Shown one piece after another: positions 1 through 10,177 of a stretch of DNA of 15,726 nucleotides (position 1 is the stretch's first letter; every line of letters starts with the position of its first letter). A program made the position numbers and the translations under genes. Under the pieces are notes generated by a model. The model saw only the letters and a list, made by a program, of their open reading frames with translations. It was not told the origin of the DNA and searched no databases. Origin of the DNA: Anaeromyces robustus (Eukaryota; Neocallimastigomycota; Neocallimastigomycetes; Neocallimastigales; Neocallimastigaceae); NCBI GenBank assembly GCA_002104895.1, contig MCFG01000681.1:1-15726 (forward strand), written 5' to 3'.

Positions 1-75
1 ATATCTATAAGGATATTTATTGATTTAAAATAATATAATTAATAAAAAACTCATAAATAAATAAAATTTAAAAAG

Positions 76-181
76 AAATTCCAATAATAGGTGTTATCAC
101 TCATTGTGATGAACTAGAACCATCTGATTTAAAAAAGCCATGTGATTGTAAGTTTTATTTTTATTATTTTATTTTTATTTT

Positions 182-212
<31 letters not shown>

Positions 213-975
213 CCTTATATTATTATGATTATTATTATTATTTTTTATTACGACTAATTATAAATTATAATTAATCGTAATAGTAATACTAGTAATAATA
301 GCTACTATAATATTAATAATAATTATAATAATAATAAAAAATTTTTTAAATATTATATATACTATTAAAAAAAATAAAATAGATGATGAAGAAAAGTATG
401 AAAATATATTAAAAGCTCAAACATTACTTAAAAAACAATTATTAAAATATGCACCAGATATTAAAGATTGCTTAATTGGTGTTGAAGTAGTTTCATCTGC
501 TGTCATTTGGAATAAAATCCTGATGAAAATGGTGATATTTACCCAAACGTGACTATCGTTATAATATTGATAAAATTATAGATTTATTAATAAATAATCT
601 AAAACTGAAAGCTATGTTTAAGGTTAAAGCATTAAAATAATTGATTTATTATTTAATATTGTTAACAAATTTATTAACATATTTTATATTTTGAAATACA
701 TAATTTTTATATAATTTTAGATGGCACAAATATGTAATATTGAAGAAATAAAGGTTAAATTTGCAAATGAACTTATTGAGGTAATTATTATAATTTCCTT
801 TTTTTTTTTTTTTCATAATAAATTAAATTTATTATATATAATAATGATAAAAAAAAATATCTGTTATTAAATTTATATATTTATGTATTTATATATTTAT
901 ATAATAGTTATTGAGTACATTTGTAACAGTAATAAGTTCAGTTCCAAATCGTTATTCAGAAGATATACCATTAAA
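76..975 (+). pseudogene. Decayed bacterial-type Era-like GTPase (DUF697-GTPase-like), 5' end outside the window
   Basis: Seen: four exon-like blocks with splice-like edges. Block 1 (76-147, acceptor AG at 74-75, donor GTAAGT at 148) reads IPIIGVITHCDELEPSDL. Block 2 (383 to about 637) continues with YDEEKYENILKAQTLLKKQL, then SSAVIW, then NPDENGDIYP, then RDYRYNIDKIIDLLINNL. Block 3 (721-780) reads AQICNIEEIKVKFANELIE. Block 4 (908-975) reads STFVTVISSVPNRYSEDIPL. Block 2 holds together only by moving between all three frames, with shifts near 511-518 and near 546-550. No GT donor fits its last codons. Known: the T-K-x-D G4 motif followed by a helix, a WNID-like segment and a conserved helical tail is typical of bacterial Era-like GTPases carrying DUF697. 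Here G4 is T-H-C-D, so the base-reading Lys is missing. A short terminal exon (1102-1141, ending TAG) is phase-compatible but unlike the family. Inferred: a relic, perhaps of a gene acquired from bacteria. Sequencing error in an intact gene is the alternative. Confidence 0.6.
246..282. repeat. 37-bp near-perfect palindrome in the GTPase relic intron
   Basis: The arms 246-263 and 265-282 are reverse complements at 17 of 18 positions, with a single-base spacer at 264. The one mismatch involves C254. The arms include ACGA/TCGT, so this is not just an alternating AT run. It lies inside the intron running from 148 to 382. The role is unknown; it may be a fold-back relic of a small element or chance. 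Confidence 0.75.
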
Positions 976-1141
976 GTAAGTATATATACTATTAAAAAAA
1001 AAAAAATTTTTTTTTTTTTTTCAATAATTATATAATAATTATTTTTACCTTTTTTTTTTTTATTTTTGTTTTAATAATTTATTATTATTTAAATTTAATA
1101 GAAGGTATTTAATTCATAATTTATTTAAAAGTAATGAATAG

Positions 1142-1769
1142 GCATTTCAGAAAAAAATAAAATAAAATAAATAAAATAATCAATATTTAATACTTATATA
1201 ATGAATCTAAAATGAGATAAAATAAAAAAAAAAAAAAATAAAAATAAAAATAAAAATAAATAAAGAAAAATTAAGATTAAGAAAAACAATATGAAAAATA
1301 AAAAATAATAATAATAATAACAAAAAATAATAATAAAGAAAATAAATAAATCAATATATATAATAAAGAATAAGGTCCAAACTTATAATAGAAAATATAT
1401 ATATTTTAATATTATTTTTTTTTATTAAACATTTTTTTTATATATAGTATAATATTTTGTTTTATTGATAGTAATTATTTAAAAAAAAAAAAAGAAAAGA
1501 TTTTATTTTATTTAATAATTTATTAAGTTAATAGATTTATAAAAAAAAATTTGTTATTTTTAACAATTAATTAATTATTATTATTATCATTATTATTATT
1601 ATTATAATAATAATATAATTATAATATATATATTATTTTATTTATTTATTAATAGAAATAAAAAATTTGTTTGTATATTTGATTGTTTACTTGATTGTTT
1701 ACTTATTTGTTTGTTTGTTTGTTTGTTTGTTTGTTTGTTTGTTTGTTTGTTTTTTACAAAACTTTTTTC
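1142..1769. other. Convergent AT-rich spacer, no gene seen
   Basis: The spacer lies between the GTPase relic (+) and the 3' end of the F-box gene (-). It holds an AAAAAT-type run at about 1228-1262, several A/T homopolymers, a 12-bp tandem duplication (GATTGTTTACTT at 1681-1692 and 1693-1704) and the TTTG array listed separately. I see no open frame with coding-like composition on either strand. Confidence 0.7.
1706..1749. repeat. (TTTG)11 microsatellite in the F-box gene 3' flank
   Basis: Eleven uninterrupted TTTG units end about 20 bp beyond the F-box stop codon (1770-1772). In the F-box transcript they would read as (CAAA)n in the 3' untranslated region. Two 12-bp units at 1681-1704 directly precede the array and probably arose from related slippage. 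Confidence 0.9.
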
Positions 1770-2224
1770 TTATAAATTTTGTAATAATTTTTCATAATTT
1801 ATAAGAGTATCTCTTTGTATTTTATTAATTACGGTTTTATTTAATATAGTTTTCTTATATTGATGGAAAGAGGAATCTGGATAATTATAATGGGTTTTAT
1901 AATAACGATGAACATTTTCATCAGCATTTTCTATTCTAAAATAATATAATTGATGACATAAAGTTAACATCCAATTTATGGTTTCTATATCAATGGTTAA
2001 AGGATTATCACTACTTTTTAATGAAAGTGTATTTAAATTACTATTTTCAGTTGCTATACATACTATAATATCTGGTGTTAATTGCTATTTTAATATATAT
2101 ATATATTAAAAAAAAAAATTGAATAATAAAAAAAAAAATAAAAAAATATATAAAAATATTATTATTAGTTTCAAATTTAATTAAATATTTATAATAATAT
2201 TAATAATTATAATATATTTATGTT

Positions 2225-2256
<32 letters not shown>

Positions 2257-4394
2257 GAAAAACTTACATGACTTGCCATATTTAATTCTAAATTAAGTAA
2301 ATTTTTACCAGAACCAATAAGTAATTTTAATACACAAAATTCTGGTAAAAATGATATATTATCTAATTTAATGGTAGAAAGGTGACTTAATTTAGAAACA
2401 ACAATAGAAAATAATTTTACAGAGATAGATTGACAATTTTCAAGGCATAATGATTCCATTTTATAATTACTTTGATCCTCTACAGTTTGATAGGAATCTA
2501 AATACATATTTGATATAGATGATGATGATGAGGATAATGATGAAGTAGATGAAGAGGAAGCTAAAGTTGTTGTTCTATTTTTAGGTGAATATGTTGTAAT
2601 ATTATTTAAAAGAGAGGTAGCTTGATTTGTTAAATCATTAGAATTAATTAATGTTGTTGTTGTTGTTGTTGTTGTTGTTATACAATTATTACAATTACAA
2701 TGATTATCATCATTTATATTGGTATTGGTGGTATTGGTATTGGTATTAATATTGGTATTATCATTATCATTATCATTATTAGTATTAGTATTAATATTAG
2801 TATTAAGGGAAGAGATAGTAGATATATTAGAAATGGTAGAATAATTATTATTAGTTATAAAAGATGAAGAATGATTTATACGATGATTATGAATAGGTAA
2901 TGGAATAAAAGAACATAATGAATCTTCATTATCACTTAATTCATGTTCTACTCTTTTTTTCAAATTTTCATAATAAACATAATAAAGTTTACGCCATATT
3001 TTATCTTTACTTCGATTACAAAAACTTTCATAATCGGTAAATTGATTCCCTTTAAGTATACTATTTTGATTTTCTAATGCTAAAGAGGTAAAATATTCTG
3101 GATATTTGGATAGGATTTCTCTTTTATAACGATTAATTCTCCAAAATGGTTCAGCATATCTAGAAATGGATGATATAGGTTCTGGTGGATGTTTTGGTAA
3201 ATAGGATCGAATAATAAGTTGTCTTAAAGGTATTTTAGATATAATATCACTTAAACTTTCTTCTATATTAATACTATTATTATCATATATAATTAATTTA
3301 TTTAACATATGTCTTGGTTTAATAGATTCATTATTTTCATCCTCTTCATCAAATGTAGAAATTTCACTTATTATTGTACCTATATGTATATAATATATAT
3401 AATATATATATATAGATAGATAGATTTAATATTTTAAAATTAATAATAATAATAATAATATTAATAATATTAATAATAATTAATTATTATAATTTTTTTA
3501 TATTATTATAATTTATTGTTTTATTTTATAAAAATTAGTTTAAATTTTTTTATTATTCTTTTTTTTCTTTCTTTTCTTTTTTTCTTTTTTTACTTTTTTT
3601 TCTTTTTTTTTTTTAATTTTAATTACTATAATATACATATATATTATATAATTACCTTCATCATCTTCTAATTCATCATCTTGTTCTTCTTCTTCTTCTT
3701 CACTTTCTTCATCAGATGATTCCATTTCTAATTCATTATTATCATTTTCATTAGGAGGAATAAGTAATGAATGAGAAGGTTGAATAGATGATATAGAATC
3801 ATGATTTGAATTATTATCATAAACATTTGTTAAACATTCAATCATTAATCTTTGTATATCAACAAAAGGATTTTCTTCACCAGTTTCTAATATTAATACA
3901 TCAAGATTGTTAAATATTTTAATAAATTGAGTAAAGATGGTTTTAAATTTTATAAGGGATTTATTTGAAATATTATCATCAAGTATATCTAATGATATAT
4001 GTAAGGTTTTAATTTGATCTTTTTTCAATTCTGCAAATTTATATAAAAATTTTCTATATTTTTTAAAATATTTTATATGTCCAAAAATATCGATATGTAT
4101 TGATTCTAAACGTTTCATGCCTTGAATTAATGTATATAATTGAAAATTACGTTTTTCTTCTGCAGCATCTATCCATGTATGATAATGTTTTACCCATTCT
4201 AATTGTTTTGATGTCGGTATTCTTAATAAAGTATATTCATAACTAAAATCACGATATAAAACTTTTATACCACAATTATACCATGAACGACATACTAATA
4301 ATATATTATAGATATCTTTCTTTTTATGAATATATTTTATTATTTCATTTGGTAATTGATATTTTATTATATCTTTTTTATCCATGGTTATCAT
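1770..4394 (-). CDS. F-box protein with leucine-rich C-terminal region
   Basis: I read three exons: 4394-3656, 3379-2268 and 2084-1770. The introns are 3655-3380 (GTAATT...TATAG, phase 1) and 2267-2085 (GTAAGT...AATAG, phase 0). The exon lengths sum to 2166 nt, giving 721 residues and a TAA stop. Residues about 11-50 are an F-box: YQLPNEIIKYI, then LLVCRSWYNCGIKVLYRDF. Known: F-boxes bind Skp1 in SCF ubiquitin ligases and the C-terminal region selects the substrate. Residues about 221-265 are very acidic (a Glu/Asp run crossing the first splice junction). Residues about 424-540 are Asn/Thr/Ser-rich low complexity. Residues about 555-665 show LRR-like spacing, such as LCLENCQSIS, LSTIKLDNIS and LLNLELN. 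Met1 (4394) and Met4 (4385) are both possible starts. The substrate is unknown. The splice phases match exactly, so I am confident in the structure; the LRR call is weaker. Confidence 0.85.
2231..2256. repeat. 26-bp poly(dA) tract beside an F-box gene donor
   Basis: An uninterrupted run of 26 A lies in F-box intron 2, a few bases inside its donor at 2267. On the transcribed strand it is a poly-U tract next to the 5' splice site. Similar runs are frequent across the window, for example T at about 186-212 and A at about 14198-14222. It is probably background composition. Confidence 0.85.
2652..2810 (-). repeat. Coding microsatellites of the F-box low-complexity block
   Basis: On the + strand a GTT run (about 2652-2679) is followed, after a short gap, by tandem ATTGGT/ATTATC/ATTAGT hexamers (about 2717-2807). 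On the gene strand they encode a Thr run and alternating Asn-Thr, Asn-Asp and Asn-Ile dipeptides. The frame stays open throughout. Length variation between strains or alleles is likely but cannot be seen here. Confidence 0.85.
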
Positions 4395-4859
4395 TTTTAT
4401 TGTTATTGTCGTTGAAGTTTATAAGAAAACTAAAAAAAAAATAAATTACAAAAAATTGATATTTTAAGTGCAAAAAAAGAAAAAAATATAATAATATATT
4501 TCTATAAAATAAAAGAATAACTATTAACTACAAAAAAAAAATTAATAATAATAAAAAATATATATTGAAGAAATAAAATAAAATAGAAAATATATTATAT
4601 ATATATTCTATTTACTTTATACTTTTTTATCTAAATAAAATAAATATTTATTATTGATAAATTATATATGCTTTAAATTTTAGTTTTTTTAATAATGTTG
4701 AAATGTTAAATGTTGAAATGCTTTTAATAATATATTAAATTGAATCTTTTCAAAATGATAAATATGACAAAAAAAAAATAAAATTTGAATTTAAAATTTG
4801 TTTCTATATTATATTCAATATTTTAATTGTGTTAAAATACTTTTTTTTTTAATATAACA

Positions 4860-4969
4860 ATTATTGTAGTTGTAATTTACAAAAGAAAATTAACAATTCC
4901 TTTTTTTTTTTTTTTTTGTTAACTTAAATGATTTATTTCTTGAAATATGTTTATTACAACTACAATAAT
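4860..4969. repeat. 110-bp inverted-repeat unit with a 17-bp perfect outer stem and a nested stem
   Basis: The arms 4860-4876 and 4953-4969 are perfect 17-bp reverse complements containing TTGTAGTTGTAA, so the match is not a plain AT run. Inside, TTAACAA (4890-4896) pairs with TTGTTAA (4916-4922) around a T-rich loop. I see no obvious target-site duplication at the edges. It could be a small fold-back element or a structured transcript. Confidence 0.75.
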
Positions 4970-5045
4970 CATATTTATATATTAATGATATCAAGTATAT
5001 TATTTAAAGTTTTAAATAATTATTTATGTTTTCTTCTTTTTTTAT

Positions 5046-5077
5046 TTTTGAAATGTTATGTCATAATGATTTCAAAA
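5046..5077. repeat. 32-bp imperfect palindrome
   Basis: TTTTGAAAT (5046-5054) pairs with ATTTCAAAA (5069-5077), and inside it TTATG (5056-5060) pairs with CATAA (5062-5066) around one central base. Only 5055 and 5067-5068 are unpaired between the stems. It is about 650 bp upstream of the F-box start. A dyad binding site is one possibility; no function can be assigned. Confidence 0.65.
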
Positions 5078-5799
5078 TGTTAATTTAAAAAAAAAAAAAA
5101 AATTAAAATAAAATAAATAAAAATTAAAAAATAAAATAAAAAAAAAAAAGTTTATCACAAAAAATAAACTAATTATTAATAAAATTTAATAGAATTTTAA
5201 ATTTTCGAATCGCACGATTTTTTAATTTATAATAAATATTTTAATTTTCAATACTTATCAACGTTACGCAAAAAAAAATATAAAGCATTTTCATTAAAAA
5301 AAATTTTTTTTTTAAAAAAAAAAATAATAAAATAAAAAAAAAAATTCCAATTTTAATTCATATAAAAAATAATAATAATTAATAAAATTAATAAAATTAA
5401 TAAAATTAAAAATTAAATGCATAAATAAATAATATATAAATAAATATATAATAATTTTACTATTAAAAATAAATAAATATATTAAATAATTTTTAATATT
5501 CCAAAAAATTTCAAAAAAAATCATAAAATAATTTTATTATTATTATTATTATTATCATTTAAATATTTGATTTATTCTTTATATATTATTCAATTTAATT
5601 AATTTTTAATCTATCCATATATTAGATAATAATTTGATTAGATAGGTATATATAGGATAATATATTGTTTTATATATTAATTGTTTACACAAAAATATTC
5701 TTTTATAAATTAAAAATAAAAATTTTAATTAATTTATTCTAAAGGTTTTTTAATATATATAAAAGAAATAATATTTTATTTTTGAAAAAACTTATAATA

Positions 5800-5876
5800 A
5801 TAATAGTTAATAATAATAATTAAATAATAAATAATAATTATAATAAATAATTAATAAATAAATTAATAATAATAAT

Positions 5877-5910
<34 letters not shown>

Positions 5911-6045
5911 TATTATTATAATAAATAATAATTATTATTATTATAATAAATAATTAATAAATATATAAATAATAAATAATAATAAATATATAAATAATAA
6001 TAAATAATAATAATAAATAATAAATAATAAATAAATAAAGATTTA
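5800..6045. repeat. TAA/TAAT-rich low-complexity tract
   Basis: About 245 bp consists almost only of AAT, TAAT and AAAT units, with a stretch of nine or so AAT units near 5883-5911 followed by ATT units that make local AT palindromes. It looks like slippage-derived simple sequence. It has no coding potential. Confidence 0.85.
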
Positions 6046-6168
6046 TAAATTGATTAATTAGTATTATAATAAAATTTGATAATAAAACTAAATATAGTTT
6101 TATTATATAGAATATAGAATTATTTTTATTTTATTTTTATTATATTTTCCCTGTGATTTAATATCTTC

Positions 6169-6216
6169 CTTGTGAATTTTAATAATTCTTTTCTTGTGAA
6201 TTTTAATAATTCTTAT
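6169..6216. repeat. 24-bp tandem duplication
   Basis: Two units of 24 bp, both beginning CTTGTGAATTTTAATAATTC, lie at 6169-6192 and 6193-6216 and differ only near their ends. This is a simple direct duplication in the intergenic region. Confidence 0.8.
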
Positions 6217-6680
6217 TACTAATAATAATAAAACGGTTACTAAGATGTTTTGATATAAGGAGTATAATTATTATTATTTATTATTATGATTATTTTTGGA
6301 ATCATCATGTGATTATAATAATTAAAGATAATTATTATTATAATTATTATTATAATTAATAAAAAAGTCGTAACTAACGGAAAATAAAACATAATTAAAG
6401 AATAGATTAATAATTTTTTTTTATTTTTTTATTTATTATATAATATGTTATAATTAATAACATTTTTTTTAAAATCATTAATGTAACAGTCTTAATATCA
6501 TAATAATTAATAACAATCCTTGATATTTGATATTTTTATGTGTGTATATATATACCAAGTTTTTTATTGTCTCCATAAATAATTAAATTAGTTTATTATA
6601 TTTATATTATATATAATATAAAAAAAACATACACACACTTCATTTATATATAGGAAAAAAAAACATTTGTATTAATAAAT

Positions 6681-6765
6681 ATATAAAGAGAGAAAAAAAA
6701 AAGAAATATAAAATATAAAAAATATAAAGAGAAAAAAAAAAAGAAATATAAAATATAAAAAATAA
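6681..6765. repeat. About 40-bp tandem duplication, purine-rich
   Basis: A unit beginning ATATAAAGAG and ending in AAATATAAAA occurs at about 6681-6720 and again at about 6722-6760. The copies differ by a 1-bp length change in the A run, so the period is 40-41. The strand is almost pure A/G/T without C. Confidence 0.75.
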
Positions 6766-9700
6766 AACTAATAATTTTATTATATATTGGAAATGTTAAA
6801 TAATGATGATTTAAAGAGACATATATTAAAGATTATGATTTTTATTTTTCCGTGATATACATTAAAAATAGAGATTAATATGTAAAAAGGAGTGTATATA
6901 TGCATTTTTTTTTTTTTATATATCAAAATGATTTTCTTGAATAAATGGTGGAATAAATAATTATGGTATGATTTTTCTTTTAATATTAATATTAATTATA
7001 TTAACAATAATTAAATAAAAAGAAAAAGAATAAAAAGTTAAATGAATGAATGATATAATATATATATTTTATTAATATAAAAAATATACTTTTATATAAG
7101 AGAAAAAAAAACAATTTTTTTTAAATAAAACATATGATTTAAAATATGTTAAACATATGATTTATCATTTTTTATATAATCTTATTTAATTTTGAAAAAT
7201 ATTATATTCAATATTGTAGTTAATGCTAATATGTTATTTAAAAATGGTTTAATCAAATAATAATTATTGGGAGAAATAATAATGAAATTATATAATCTTA
7301 TTCCTTATTCTTTTATTATAATTATTAATTTTATTTATGTTAAGTATTATATATATATAATTATTATTATTAAAATAATTCAATTTATTAATTATTTATT
7401 ATATAATTAATAATATTCAATAATATTTTGTATTAAAAACAAAAAAAAAATACAGTTTTTATATTATTCACTAGTTAATAAATATATTTTTTATTTATTA
7501 ATTATTATAATTATAATAATATCAATATTAAAATATTTAAAAAAATTTTATTAGTATAATTAATTTCAGGTATAATTTATATATTATGATAAATCATGTA
7601 ATAAATATTGAAATTAAAATCATTTATTAATATTAATATTGTTTTTAAGAAATGACTTAATATTAATAATTCTAATTAATTCTAATTCTAATATAACTTG
7701 GTTTAGTTATTTAATAATTATTACTTTAACATTTATTAATTTTTTATTTTATGAAATTAATCCACTTTAATTTTAATATTAAAATATAATTATATATAAT
7801 TTAAAATAAAAAAAATGAAAAAAAAAACAATATAACAATAAAGAAAATTATTTATTTATATAAATTGAAACATCTGTTTTATAATTATATATATCTGATT
7901 AATGATAAAATCTTTGATAGTGTATAATTTATAATTTAATTTTTTTTTTTTTTTATTTTTTTAAAATAATAATGAAATAAATAAATAAATATAAAAAAAA
8001 AAAAATCAAAAAATTATGGAATATTTTAAAGATGTACATAATCCTAAAAAAAGTTTAAATATAGAAATGTTACCTATAAGATAATAGTATAATTATGTAA
8101 TGTATTATAAAATTTTAATTTTATTTAAAAAAAAAAAGTATTTTTATTTTAAATTATTATTTTAAATTAAGAATTTAACCCATTAAAATTTTAATATAAT
8201 ACTTAATAATTATGGTTAGAAAGTAAAATTCACATAGATAAAGAAATTATTGAAAACTTTATAAATGAGATTTAAAAAAAAAAAAAATTATGTTATATTT
8301 AGAGTTTTTCTTAATCATAATCCTAATAAAAAAAATATATATATATAATTAAATAATTAATTTTTAGGTTTTAAACTTATTAAATATATTATATTAATAA
8401 AGTTTTTTTTTTTTTTTATTCTGTCTTCGATTCCATAATAAATATATAATTTTAATTTAAATAAATTATTATAATGAAATTTGAATTTATATTATTATTG
8501 TTATTATTTCATATTTATTAATTTTTATTTTATTTTATTTATTTTATTTATATTACTCTCTATTATAATATTTATTATAAATTATTTTTAATAATTGAAT
8601 TTTTATAACATAATAATTATATAGTTTTTTTTTTTTTTAAAAAAAAAAAAAAGATTAATTATTTAATTATAAAAAAATAATTTTTATAATTATCTAAAAG
8701 TAAAAAATAAGAATATAAAATAATTAATAATAATAATTAAATAGTAAGATATTTTATAATATATATTATATTTAATAATTAGAATTTAATAATATTATTT
8801 TTCATTTATACAATAATCATTATTATTTTTCATTTTATATATATTTTTAAAATCATATATACATTATTTAATGGTATATTTTATTATATTATTAATTAAT
8901 AAAATTAAAATAGTAATCAAGAAATATTATATATAATTCAAAATTGAAAAAAAAATTTATAATAGGTATTAAAAAAAAAAAAAAAGTTTATATATAATAT
9001 ATTTATATTTAATTATTCAAAATTATTATTAAAATAAAATAAATAATAAAAATTCATAATATCTATTCATTCTTAATATCAATTCTAAAATTAACTTTTC
9101 TGATTAAAAAAAATTATTAAAGAATAACAAAGAATAAAATATTGAAAAAAGAAAATATATTACAAGATAAGGAAAACAAAAAAAAAAAAAAAAAAAAAAA
9201 TTAAAAATGTTATATCCACAATTGGAGTAATTGTAAAAGTTAAAATAAAATTATGAAATTATATTGATTTTATATATAATAAAAATTAACAATAATATAG
9301 CTAATATAACAAAGCAAAACTTTTATTAAAAATATTCCATATAAACAGAAAAAAAAAATAACAGAAAATAAAATATAAACAGTGGATAAATAATCATAGG
9401 AAAAAAGTTTTAAAATCAGATAAACTTATTTCATATCAATTTTTCTTTTTTCTTCTTTTTATTGAAGATTTGTTAATATTATAAATAGTTAATATAAAAG
9501 TCAAGGTTAATATTATTTTTTATGTTGAATTATCGAAGAAAACAAAATTAATGAAATATATTTTTTTCATAAAATATTATTGAAATACATATATACATCC
9601 CTTTTTTTTTTTTATTTAATCTACAATAATTTTATAATATAACGAAGGATATTAACATTTATTAAAGGGAATATATTATTAATATATTTATAAAAGTAAA

Positions 9701-10129
9701 TTAAAAAAAATAATTATTATGTTTGTTAAAGATTAATATAAACAAAACATATTTTAATAAAATAAAATAAAATAAATTAGAAAGAATGATATGTCATATA
9801 ACTATATTAAAAATAAAAATAATTAATAAAAATAAGAAGGATTAATATAAATATTTATTTTTTTTCCTATAATTTATTCTTTTTTATACTTTTTTTATAG
9901 TATTATTTTTGTTTTATGTAAAATAGAAATCAATTTTTTTTTTTTTAAAAAAAAAAAAAAAAATATTAGTTTTATTAATATTTTTCTTTATTATTATTAT
10001 AATTTATTATTAATCTGTATATAAATATTATTATGAAGTATTTAATATAAACGATATACAAATATTTTCGACAAAGTATATATAATTTTCATCGATAAAT
10101 ATAATAAATCAATCAATTCTCAATATTAA

Positions 10130-10177
10130 TAAATAAAAATAAAAATAAAACAAAATAAAATAAAATAAAATAAAAAA
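10130..10177. repeat. (AAAAT)n tract directly upstream of the RhoGAP-like start codon
   Basis: Pentamers of AAAAT type with one C run up to the ATG at 10178, giving an A-rich leader without other ATGs in the last 60 bases. A-rich leaders before start codons are common in very AT-rich genomes; this supports the start choice only weakly. Confidence 0.6.

Larger units (their letters stand above)
4395..10177. other. 5.8-kb divergent intergenic region without a convincing gene
   Basis: This region separates the starts of the F-box gene (-) and the RhoGAP-like gene (+), so it must contain both promoters; I cannot place either. It is almost all A and T. Contents: a 12-bp direct repeat AATGTTGAAATG at 4694-4705 and 4709-4720; inverted repeats at 4860-4969 and 5046-5077; GC-bearing islands near 5206-5219 and 5258-5269; an imperfect TAA-rich tract at about 5800-6045; tandem duplications at 6169-6216 and 6681-6765; and short open stretches at 8016-8084 and 8213-8275. 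I found no tRNA-like or rRNA-like GC island. A non-coding transcript cannot be excluded. Confidence 0.65.

Noticed and set aside
3540-3655. Lys-rich extension of the first F-box exon
   Set aside because: It is a read-through into intron 1: a GTAATT donor at 3655 joins in phase to the exon starting at 3379, which keeps the acidic stretch going.
5312-5524. Open frame of 70 codons on the - strand
   Set aside because: It encodes only Phe, Ile, Tyr, Asn and Leu low complexity, as expected of a TTT/TAT-rich strand by chance.
6539-6637. TGTGTGTAT / ATACACACA inverted repeat
   Set aside because: The arms are 9-bp simple dinucleotide runs that can arise independently; not convincing as an element.
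8067-8221. Protein kinase activation-loop relic (LPIR...W resembling LPIRW)
   Set aside because: The APE motif does not follow, no donor joins the two pieces, and nothing else kinase-like is nearby.
4395-10177. tRNA or rRNA genes
   Set aside because: Such genes would be conspicuous GC-rich islands of 70 bp or more here; none is present.
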